Program-made: the position numbers and the translations under genes
The notes under the pieces: generated by a model
What the model was told of the DNA's origin: nothing
Database searches by the model: none
What the model saw: only the letters and a program-made list of their open reading frames with translations
In this document: one piece after another, positions 1-8,300 of the stretch
How the letters are laid out: every line of letters begins with the position of its first letter
Position numbering within the stretch: position 1 is the first letter of the stretch
From: UMGS755 sp045595795
GTDB taxonomy: Bacteria; Bacillota; Clostridia; UBA1381; UBA9506
Assembly: GCA_045595795.1 (NCBI GenBank)
Contig: JAZOBC010000045.1
Span: 1-13,058, forward strand
Reading direction: 5' to 3'
Length of the DNA stretch: 13,058 nucleotides

Positions 1-1
1 A

Positions 2-1957
2 GCTGAAATTGTTCGTTTAGCAACCACGAAAAACTTAGAAGTTAACATCGAATATCCCGAAGAATATCCCACGGATTTGGAAAATCCCATGGCAGAAGCC
101 CAAATGCTGGGTCACTATGGTGTTATCAGCGGTCTGTCCGGTTCCGTTAACCGACAGATTTTAGACCCTGAAGACCCTTGGTGCGGACGTGTTTTAGACC
201 TGACAGAATATAAGGAAGGCAAGATTAACGAAATCCGCAACAACACAGGCGACTTCCAAAACGGCTTCTTCGCAGCTCAGGAGGGTAGCCGTGCCGGTCA
301 GGGAGCACTCGGTATGGCAACAGCAGCCAGCATGCCGTTGGAGGTTAACTATGCTTACGGTAACGAAGCGCTCGTCACCAGAGCGGCAATGGGTATCTTA
401 GTCAGCTCCTATGGTCTTTCTGAAGACGGATACTACCGTACCTATACCTTGCAGAACAACTCCTATCCCATGATTGGCGGTATGTTCATCTGGAGTTACC
501 TGATTGAGGCTTATGAGCAGATTCGCAGCCGCTTAGAACAGCCCACCCGTGAAATTATTGACCAGATGATGATTCAGATGGCTGATAAGCAGGGTGACTA
601 TTATGGTCAGGGCGTTAACAACCAGGGTCTGTTCTGTGTACGTGACCGCTTGATTTGGTATCAAATGAGCGGTGATGAACGGCAGCATGATGCCTTCAAG
701 CGTCAGATTCAACCCTTTATCCACCAGACTAATTCTCAGTATGGCTATCAGGATCCCGGCCACTTTGCTGAAATCGGTTGTGACGGTTCCTATGAATACA
801 TGGGTCGTGTAGAATTCTTTGCAATTTATAATATTTATAAGAACCTGCCCAATGCAGACCCAGAGCTGTTAGAAGAATTGCGGACAACGGTTGAAAAGCT
901 GTTATATTTTGAAGCTTGTCACACCTTGCCCCAGCCGGATGCCAGCAGCATTGGCATCATTTCTCCCAACCATTTCAGTTCCAGAACTGATACACCGTTG
1001 GGCGGCGGTAATAACCCCAGCTATGAGCAGGTATTCCACGAATTCCCCATGGCTGCCCGCAGAATGCAGGTGTTCAGAGGCCCCTCTGCCGGTGGTTATG
1101 TGCATAAGGTGAACAGTGAGGAAATGGCTTATAACCAATTTGAACGTTATTGGGATGGGTATCATACCTATTTGGAAAATATAGACTATCAAAGCTATGG
1201 TCACTGGTGGCCCACTTACGTGTATGAAGCCTTCAATTCCGATGAACGTGTTGAGCCTTGTCTCTTGCCCTGTGAAGAAGCAGACGGCACCATCATTGAC
1301 CTGCCGGGCTTCATTGGCGTGAAGCATAAGGGCATTTACCTGTCATCCTTCTATTATACAGATGTGTTAGATACATATTGGACAAATACCAGTTACGCTT
1401 ATATGGGTGGTGGACCGACAGCCATTTGGAATGAAACCACCGGTTCCACACTGGTTTCTCAGAAGCATTATTCCGGTACTAAAAAACCCGCTTCACCGGG
1501 TGACATTCTGTCAAGCTGTATCACCGGTTATGCCGGCGGCCAGTTCTTCTATTCAGGTAAAGAGCGTTCAACCCTGAAATGGCTGGAACAGGATAAGAAG
1601 TTTGAAATTAGAGGCTTGGTTCCGAGCAGCACCAAAAATGCAGTATGGACCTATGAGCTGACCGATACGGGCATTGACATGACGGCTTCTGTTGACCCCA
1701 TCAGCACTGTGGATGAACTGTGGGTGAATCTGCCCATCGTTATGAACGATGCCGGCAAGGCTGCCAGCATTTCCGTTGAGCCCGGCAAGCTGACCTTCAG
1801 CATTAACGGCGGCACCATGACCTATACATGGGACGCTTCCTTAGAGCATCAGTTCTTAGACCCACAGACAAGGGTTGAAAATGCAGTGTTCTCCAGACTG
1901 CGTGTTAAAATTCCTGAAAGCGGTGCTGTTACCATCAGCATTGCCATGGAGCAGTAA
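2..1957 (+). CDS. Exported toroid/beta-sandwich protein, probable polysaccharide-active enzyme, 5' partial
   Basis: The reading frame is open from base 2 to the TAA at 1955-1957, giving 651 visible residues; the true start lies left of the window. A TTG at 77 is only an internal Leu codon: the 25 codons before it stay open and match the region around residue 305-330 of the 1088-aa paralogue (IRLA-x-TKNL). The visible part resembles that paralogue throughout. Conserved blocks include an N-Q-G motif in a Tyr/Gly-rich stretch, GCDGSYEYM (codons from 776), FHEFPMAARRMQVF (1034-1075) and CLLPCEE (from 1259). The Trp/Tyr-rich helical part followed by a beta-rich part (from about base 950) recalls heparinase-like or PL8-like lyases, but this is architecture only; family and substrate are unassigned. 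It ends where the paralogue's extra tail domain would start. Secretion is inferred from the paralogue. It probably belongs to the locus downstream, although a promoter and a hairpin separate it from the next gene. Confidence 0.8.
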   Translation, partial: AEIVRLATTKNLEVNIEYPEEYPTDLENPMAEAQMLGHYGVISGLSGSVNRQILDPEDPWCGRVLDLTEYKEGKINEIRNNTGDFQNGFFAAQEGSRAGQGALGMATAASMPLEVNYAYGNEALVTRAAMGILVSSYGLSEDGYYRTYTLQNNSYPMIGGMFIWSYLIEAYEQIRSRLEQPTREIIDQMMIQMADKQGDYYGQGVNNQGLFCVRDRLIWYQMSGDERQHDAFKRQIQPFIHQTNSQYGYQDPGHFAEIGCDGSYEYMGRVEFFAIYNIYKNLPNADPELLEELRTTVEKLLYFEACHTLPQPDASSIGIISPNHFSSRTDTPLGGGNNPSYEQVFHEFPMAARRMQVFRGPSAGGYVHKVNSEEMAYNQFERYWDGYHTYLENIDYQSYGHWWPTYVYEAFNSDERVEPCLLPCEEADGTIIDLPGFIGVKHKGIYLSSFYYTDVLDTYWTNTSYAYMGGGPTAIWNETTGSTLVSQKHYSGTKKPASPGDILSSCITGYAGGQFFYSGKERSTLKWLEQDKKFEIRGLVPSSTKNAVWTYELTDTGIDMTASVDPISTVDELWVNLPIVMNDAGKAASISVEPGKLTFSINGGTMTYTWDASLEHQFLDPQTRVENAVFSRLRVKIPESGAVTISIAMEQ

Positions 1958-2028
1958 AGCATAAATTCAGGTTAGATGCGGTTTGCAGCAAAATTTTTCA
2001 TAACGCCTTCTTAATACCTTTCAAGGAA

Positions 2029-2060
2029 AGCTTCTCCCTGCACCAAAGCAGGGGGAGGCT
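2029..2060 (+). repeat. Strong intergenic inverted repeat (RNA hairpin), possible terminator-like or processing element
   Basis: The arms at 2029-2041 and 2048-2060 pair over 13 positions, with two G-U pairs, around the 6-base loop ACCAAA. No T run follows (the next bases are CTCCGACTT), so it is not a classic intrinsic terminator. It sits 71 bases after the stop of the first gene and before a promoter, so it could still mark the 3' end of the first transcript, protect the mRNA from exonucleases, or be a copy of a dispersed intergenic repeat. Confidence 0.6.
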
Positions 2061-2098
2061 CTCCGACTTACAAGCAGGCACTTTATAACAAGTCATTT

Positions 2099-2127
2099 TT
2101 GAGCGCAATAGCCTTAAAATATATAAT
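2099..2127 (+). promoter_or_regulatory. Candidate sigma-A promoter for the 494-aa secreted protein gene
   Basis: TTGAGC at 2099-2104 (4 of 6 to the -35 consensus) is separated by exactly 17 bases from a perfect TATAAT at 2122-2127. Transcription would begin near 2134, leaving a leader of only about 17 bases that consists almost entirely of the ribosome site AGGAGGAG before the ATG at 2151. The position after the hairpin at 2029-2060 fits the start of a new transcript. The assignment rests on consensus match only. Confidence 0.55.
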
Positions 2128-2150
2128 TTAAATTTATAGGAGGAGAAAAC

Positions 2151-3635
2151 ATGAAAAAAAGAATTTTCAGCTTAGTTCTTGCTGTTATGATGATTGTCAG
2201 CACCTGCGTCATCGTTTCAGCGGCACAGACATCCGTCTTGGACAAGGCGACCTTCGAAACCCTTGATGTTGATACGTGGGATGTATCAACCCAAACTTAT
2301 GCTTCCGGAACAACGGCAGCAAACTTTCAGACCCTGTATGAAGGCAGATCCGGTTTGAAATTGGGCGGAACAGCAAACGCAATCCGTTCCTACAACATTG
2401 TGGATTCCGGCGATGCTACCCGGGGCAAGTATTTTGAAATGAAAAAAGTTGCAGGTTCCGGAACACCTTGGACATGGTATCCTAAAACTGCTGGTGCTAC
2501 TGCATTTTATACACAGAATAACGACGTGTTTGTGTATGAATTTGACTTTTTAAGAAGTGGCTTTGATTCTACAACAAAAACATCTCCCTTTTATGTAGTT
2601 GGTAGCGCAGTAGGCGTAAGCAACATTTCCCTTAACTTTATGGAAATTTTCTTTACAGGTGAAAACGTTTCCATCACCGGCAGTGAAACCACCGGTACCA
2701 TTACCACACTGCCTCAGGATGTTTGGCATCATGCAAAAATCACCTTTGATCTGTCCAATAAGCGCAGAATTGTTACCTTCACCAATGGTTCCACATCAGC
2801 GGTGACCACCGATATCGGTATGCTCGAAAATGCAACCAGTGCAAGTAGTGCAGGTCGTGTATATAATTCACTGACTCAGGTTATCTTCCGTATTAACAAT
2901 CAGAATGGAACCAACTATGACGGTGCTGCTACACTGGGTATTGACAACGTTGAAATGTACACAGTTTCAAAGCCCACCGTGGTATCTTCTGTTCCGGCAA
3001 ACAATGCAGATAACGTTTTGGTTGATGAGTCTGTTTCCATCACACTTTCTGAAAACGTTGCAGAAAGCAGCCTTTCTAACCTGGTTGTAAAAGCAGGCAA
3101 CGAAACAGTTTCCAACACAGAATACAACGCATCAGTCAGCGGCAAAGTGGTTACCGTTGACTTTAATAACCCCATGGAATTTAACACCACATATACAATC
3201 TTAGTTGATGGTTTGACCAATACAGATGGCATTTCATTTGCCAGCGGCGCAAAGGTTGTTTATACCACTGAAGAAGCTCCCGCTGTTCAGATTACAGACA
3301 TCTCTTACAGCAAAGGCTATGGCGCTTCTTATGTTGAAGATGTTGCAACCTTAACCGATGGTGCATTCCACACCGCAAAAATCAGCCTGAAAAACAACAC
3401 AGCACAAGCTAAAAATGCTACCGTGATTCTTTCTGTTTACGATAGCACAAACAAACTGGTTAACTGCCAGTATGTAAATGTTGCCCTGGCTGCAGGTGAA
3501 GAAACAGGCATCACAAATGGTCTTTCCTTCAGCGGCTGCGTAGGTGGCAAGGTGAGAGTGTTTGTTTGGGATTCTCCCGAATCACTGCGTCCCTGGATGG
3601 TTGGCATCGGTCCTGAGACCGTTGCAGCAAACTAA
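2151..3635 (+). CDS. Secreted protein: jelly-roll-like domain, Big_5 Ig-like domain, shared tail domain
   Basis: This 494-aa protein starts at an ATG preceded by AGGAGGAG. Residues 1-24 form a Sec signal peptide (MKKR, hydrophobic core, VSA cleavage site). Residues about 26-270 are Thr/Ser/Asn/Gly-rich with alternating hydrophobics and the pattern VWHHAKITFD followed by GIDNVEMY, typical of concanavalin-like or carbohydrate-binding jelly rolls. Residues about 275-375 are an SbsA-type Ig-like domain (Big_5), recognised by the opening VVSSVPANNADNV, the NPMEFNTTYTILVDGL stretch and the closing YTTEE. Residues 378-494 are the tail domain also present in the 533-aa and 1088-aa proteins (VYD-x-x-N-x-L and VRVFVWDSPESLRP). 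No catalytic domain or LPXTG anchor is visible. The likely role is binding a glycan outside the cell or acting as an accessory to the toroid-like proteins; that is inference. The next gene begins 16 bases after the stop, so the two are probably co-transcribed. Confidence 0.85.
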   Translation: MKKRIFSLVLAVMMIVSTCVIVSAAQTSVLDKATFETLDVDTWDVSTQTYASGTTAANFQTLYEGRSGLKLGGTANAIRSYNIVDSGDATRGKYFEMKKVAGSGTPWTWYPKTAGATAFYTQNNDVFVYEFDFLRSGFDSTTKTSPFYVVGSAVGVSNISLNFMEIFFTGENVSITGSETTGTITTLPQDVWHHAKITFDLSNKRRIVTFTNGSTSAVTTDIGMLENATSASSAGRVYNSLTQVIFRINNQNGTNYDGAATLGIDNVEMYTVSKPTVVSSVPANNADNVLVDESVSITLSENVAESSLSNLVVKAGNETVSNTEYNASVSGKVVTVDFNNPMEFNTTYTILVDGLTNTDGISFASGAKVVYTTEEAPAVQITDISYSKGYGASYVEDVATLTDGAFHTAKISLKNNTAQAKNATVILSVYDSTNKLVNCQYVNVALAAGEETGITNGLSFSGCVGGKVRVFVWDSPESLRPWMVGIGPETVAAN

Positions 3636-3651
3636 TTAAAGGAGGATTATC

Positions 3652-5253
3652 ATGAAAAAAATTATTTCTCTTTGCATCAGCTTAGTCCTGCTGGCAGGTC
3701 TCTGCATTCCAATGACAGTCAGTGCTTCAACATTTACACCGACTATATTAATGGATGAAGATTTTGAGAGTGTTGGCAATGCGACAACAACGAATTATTT
3801 TAATGGTACAAATCGTTGGAATTGGCCTCATGGTGCTACACATAATGTTACTGTTCAGACAAACAGAGCCGCTCTTTCATTTGAAACCGAAAACGGCAAC
3901 ACAGTCTTTCGTTCAAATGGTATCTGTGAGAATGGCTATTTCAGTACAGGTGGTCATGTGCTAACATCTGAATACAATGGTACGGAAGCGGGCGGCGCTA
4001 TGCAGGCAGCAGCGTATCGCTTAGTTGAAAATAAATTTGCTACTGCCTTTACAGCAGCTAATTTCCCTGATCAAAAGCTTGTTGTTAGCTTTGATTTAGG
4101 TGTTACAATGCACGATTTATCAGAAAAATGTAGGGATGCTAATTCTGCAGACCTTGGTTCTAAAAACTATGTTGTAAACTTTTCATCTCTTATGATTGGT
4201 TTTCCTGCATCAGGCGTATTGGGTTCACAAGGCAATATTTCAGCTGCCTACAATCTGCAGCTGAAATATAACCAATTATCGACTGGTTACAATAATGGCA
4301 AGTCTGCGATTACAGCAGCCGGTCAGACCGAATTTGAAAACAATTATGGTGCGATTGTTGCTGAAGCATCTGACGCTACAGCACCAACAGCTCAAACAAT
4401 GAAAATTACGGTCGTGATTGATCCCGGTACAAGTGAATCAATTTATATCAATGATGTTCTTGCTCAAACAACCACACATGGCTTAAGCAACGTGGGAAGT
4501 ATTGCTTTTGCTTTGGGCTCAACAGTTGATTTTACCTTCGATAACTTTTTAGCTTACACCGTTTCTGACAGCTTCACCATGGACGCTTCCGCTTTAGACG
4601 GTGCTTCCGACCTGGCAGTTGACACAGAAACAGCCTTTACCTTTAACAATGCAGTGAGCGAAAATTCCTTAAGCAAAATCGCTATCACCGCTAACGGTTC
4701 TACACTGACCTACGGAAGCGACTTTTCTGCTTCTTTAGTTGCTGATGCAACCACCGGCCTTGCAAGCAAGGTTAAGGTTAATTTCCCCAACAAAATGGCT
4801 TATAACACCGATTATGTTATCACATTCCCTGCTGATTTTTCTGACGCATCCATGGGCACTTTAGGCAGCGCAAGCTCCGTAAGCTTCAGCACTCTGAGCC
4901 TGCCTGAATTTGGTATTTCTACCGATATTACAGCAAAAATTGGTTGGGGCGGCACAGGCGCAGCTATTACCAGCTTAAGCGAAGGCGCAGGCAAGCAGGT
5001 AAGCTTTACAGCAACTGCTACCAATGAAGAGACCGAAGCTACCTACGGCATCTTTATGATTGGTCTTTATGATGCAGGCGGCAATTTGGTTGCTATGGGC
5101 AGCATGGATAAAACCTTTGCTGTTGGCGGCACCGAAACTCTGACCTGCATGTTAAAGCTGCCGGCAGACCTGACAGGCTACAGCGTGAAAGCCTTTGTTT
5201 GCGGTGGCATGAGTGATTTAACACCCTTTGGTGACGTAACTGTTTTAGATTAA
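3652..5253 (+). CDS. Secreted protein: jelly-roll-like domain, Big_5 Ig-like domain, shared tail domain (second of the pair)
   Basis: This 533-aa protein starts at ATG 3652 behind AAAGGAGG and follows the previous gene by 16 bases. Residues 1-25 are a signal peptide (MKKIIS, hydrophobic core, VSA|ST). Residues about 26-303 form a beta-rich, Asn/Thr/Gly-rich region opening with ILMDEDFESV and closing with FTFDNFLAY, the pattern of a LamG-like or CBM-like jelly roll. Residues about 306-414 are a Big_5 domain (NKMAYNTDYVITFP is its clearest piece). Residues 419-533 are the shared tail domain (LYDAGGNLV, VKAFVCGGMSDLTPF). It has the same layout as its 494-aa neighbour, but the first domains are well diverged, which would fit recognition of different sugar chains. 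Base composition differs between the first domain (AT-rich) and the rest, suggesting a mosaic origin. No catalytic site or cell-wall sorting signal is apparent; function is inferred from context. Confidence 0.85.
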   Translation: MKKIISLCISLVLLAGLCIPMTVSASTFTPTILMDEDFESVGNATTTNYFNGTNRWNWPHGATHNVTVQTNRAALSFETENGNTVFRSNGICENGYFSTGGHVLTSEYNGTEAGGAMQAAAYRLVENKFATAFTAANFPDQKLVVSFDLGVTMHDLSEKCRDANSADLGSKNYVVNFSSLMIGFPASGVLGSQGNISAAYNLQLKYNQLSTGYNNGKSAITAAGQTEFENNYGAIVAEASDATAPTAQTMKITVVIDPGTSESIYINDVLAQTTTHGLSNVGSIAFALGSTVDFTFDNFLAYTVSDSFTMDASALDGASDLAVDTETAFTFNNAVSENSLSKIAITANGSTLTYGSDFSASLVADATTGLASKVKVNFPNKMAYNTDYVITFPADFSDASMGTLGSASSVSFSTLSLPEFGISTDITAKIGWGGTGAAITSLSEGAGKQVSFTATATNEETEATYGIFMIGLYDAGGNLVAMGSMDKTFAVGGTETLTCMLKLPADLTGYSVKAFVCGGMSDLTPFGDVTVLD

Positions 5254-5269
5254 TGTTTTCTCTTCGCAC

Positions 5270-5300
5270 ATTCGCCTTTCCCTAAGAGGGAAGGGCGAAT
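5270..5300 (+). repeat. Strong intergenic inverted repeat (RNA hairpin)
   Basis: Arms 5270-5283 and 5287-5300 pair over 14 positions (one G-U pair) around the 3-base loop AAG. The stem is GC-rich in the middle and is not followed by a T run, so simple termination is unlikely. It begins 16 bases after the stop of the 533-aa gene. Possible roles are protecting the upstream mRNA end, a processing point within a long transcript, or a dispersed repeat copy. Between 5301 and the ribosome site near 5349 I see nothing else. Confidence 0.65.
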
Positions 5301-5359
5301 CCCTGCGGTAATAGCGTTTTGTAAAAGCAATACTAATTTAGTTTTTCAAGGAGGAGCCA

Positions 5360-8300
5360 ATGAAGAAGTTGATAACAGCACTTTTAACTTGTGCTATTTT
5401 AATGACCTCTCAAATCTTACCGATACATGCGCTCAACATATACGAGACCGAGGTATATGAAATTGATCCAAATTCATATGAGGCATCATTGGTTCCTTCT
5501 TTGAATTTTACCGTAGAGCCATGGACTGTTGGCGACGTGGCTGCGTTTCCTGTCTATCAAAAAGGTGTTTTAACCTCACAGGCAGGCATCTGCGGCATGG
5601 GCGTTGTGGCTCAAGTTGCAGCAGGGCCACTAAAGATTTATGTGGCAAGAACCACAGTTGAGCGGTCTCTTGCCAACGATGAACTGGCTTATTATCCCTC
5701 TGCCATTGCCAGAGTCACAGACCCTGACGGTAATCTTGCTGCGGTGGTGGATTTTGCTGATTTAACAAATGGCAGCCGCGCGCATGTCATTACCATTCCC
5801 AATGCAAAAGCCGGCATCTGGACCGTTCAAATGATGAACGGCAGAACTGGCGATGTGGTGGAAATTGGTTTGTCAGCCTGCACAGCATGGGGCGTTCGCG
5901 GTGAAAAGATTTTAGGTCTTTCTGAAACCACCCCGAAAACAGCCTATCTCTATGCACCGAGAACAGCAGAATTTATCTATTTAGGTGCATCCGGAAGTAA
6001 CACTTCCATCAAACTATATAACGCTTCCGGCACTTTAAAGGGCACTACAGCTGCCAAATCAAGAGGCTGGATTCAAAGCGACTTAACCCTTGAACTGGTT
6101 GAGGCTGACTCGGTTTATAAAATTGAAATTCCCTCTGCATTTAGTGGCAGCATTGCCATCGACGGCATTACCGGTCTTTTGTGCCCCACGGCTGATATGG
6201 CTCTTGCCTTAAAAGGCGGTTGGGTGGATAGCGAAGGCACTATGTGTCAGGGTCCTTTGCAGGCCCGGGCAAGAGAAGAACTCATTCGTCTTGCAAGCAC
6301 AAAAAATTTAAGCGTTGACGTAACCAAACCGGCAACGCCTCCCGAAAATCTTGAAAATCCCATGGCAGAGGCACAAATGGTGGGCGCTTTGGGCGTTACC
6401 GGAAGCCTTGCATATTTAGCAGAGCATCAAATCACTGATGTGAATAATCCTTACATTGGTTTAACCCGTTTTGGTGATGGAACCAATGACCCGAACCCCT
6501 ACGAGGGTGAAACTGACAAGGCAGGCTTTGAGGCTTGCAACTTCTTACATTCTATGTACGCAGGCAGGTTCGCACAGGCGGCTTCCATGCCCCTTGAGCT
6601 GAACTATGCTAAAGGACACGAAGGCTACGTCACAAGAGCGGCTATGGTCATGCTCTATAATGTGATGATGCTTTCAGAAGATTCTTATTTGCGCGTTTAT
6701 AACTTAAAAACACATGTATATCCCTTAACAGGCGGCATGTTTGTTTTTGCAGACTATCAAAGAGCATATTCTATGATTGCAGATTACCTGGATGATGAAA
6801 CCAGAGACATTTTGTTCCAGGGACTTCTGCTCATTAACGATAAACAAGGTGATTACCGCGGACAGGGCGTGACCAATCAGGGCATGTATCACATGTCTGC
6901 ACAAATCTCCATTTATAACTATACCGGCATTGAGCGGTATCATAACACCTTCAAGCGGATGCTGAGAGCGAACTTAGACAGAACCTCAGAGGCATATGGC
7001 GTTGCGTCTCCCGGCTATTTTGTGGAGCTGGTAGGCTGTGACGGCAGCTATGAATATATGAACCGCATGGAGTTTTATAACATTTATAACATTTATAAAA
7101 AGACCAAAACCGCTGACCAGACTTTAATGCGAGATTTTAAATCAGCCGTGGAGAAGACCCTGCGGTTTGAATCCTATTTCTGTGCACCGCAGCCCGAGGA
7201 ATGCAGAATGGAAAGCATGGTCATTGCGCCAAACTGCTTTGTAACGAGAAATCCTGTGTCCTATTTTGGCGGTGGCGGTGAACCCAGCTACACGCAGCTA
7301 TTCCACGAATTTCCCATGGCGGCAAGGCGTATGCAGGTATTTGATGCAAAAAATAAAGATCCCAATTCCTCACTTTACGGAAAATATTCTGCCACCCAGG
7401 CGACCTATTTAATCAATAATGAAGAGTGGGCAAATGCACATATAAAGTCAGCTTACAGAAGCTATGAAGACGGTTATCAGCAAACAATTTCATCGGTTTA
7501 TCCGTTTTTAACCTATGATGCCTATGCGGCAAATTCTTTTGCAGAGCCCTGTCTGCTTCCTTGTGAAGAACCCGACGGCAGCATTTTTGAGGAAACGGGC
7601 TTCATTGCCTTAAAGCATAAGGGAATTTATTTATATAGCTTCTACGGCACAGAGCCTTTTAATGGTCACTATGCCCGCAACACAGCCTATATGGGCGGTG
7701 GACCTACCGGCGTTTGGACTGCCGAAACCGGCACAACTCTTTCTTCGGTTAAGCATTTGTCTGCATATGAAATGCCCACAAGTCCGGATGAAATCATGTC
7801 AAGCTGCATGTATGGCTACGAAGCCGGCAGCACGACCATGTTATTCAGCGGCAAAGAGGGCGACTTTTCCGGCGGTAGTGATAAGGCAGAGCAGGCAAAC
7901 ACGCTGACCTGGTTAGAACCGAACAAGAGCTTCCGCATTGAAGGCACTTTACATAATTCAGACAAAAAAGCAAGCTGGACATATACGTTAGATAACGAGG
8001 GCATTTCTGTTACGGCAAAAATGTCCGACGTAAAAGCAGGGGATGAGTTTTGGCTGAACCTGCCCATTACCGTTAAAGATGCCAATTTGGATGTCAGCTA
8101 TCAGCCGGGTAAGGTTACCACCGTGTATAACGATGATGCCAGCCGTTCTATGGTTTATTCATGGGATTCGACAAAAGAAGCGATGCTATTGGATAAAGAA
8201 GGAACCACAAAGCGTTTGAGAATTAAATTAGACGAAAACGGTGAGGCAACCTTTAGGATTTCAACACAAACACCGGATTTGCAATTGATTGATTTTGGAT

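Noticed and set aside
77..100. TTG at 77 as the start of the first gene
   Set aside because: The frame continues open to base 2 and the residues encoded there align with the interior of the 1088-aa paralogue; no ribosome site precedes 77.
902..1327. Minus-strand open frame of 141 codons, and similar antisense frames elsewhere (for example 11190-11561)
   Set aside because: They lie fully inside well-supported + strand genes, show no family features and have no convincing ribosome sites.
5304..5322. Possible catabolite-repression (cre-like) site around AGCGTTTT
   Set aside because: At least three conserved positions of the consensus do not match.
7076..7100. Short direct repeats of the form AACATTTAT
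   Set aside because: They encode the conserved YNIYNIYK segment; the paralogue has a similar protein segment with different bases, so this is protein-level conservation.
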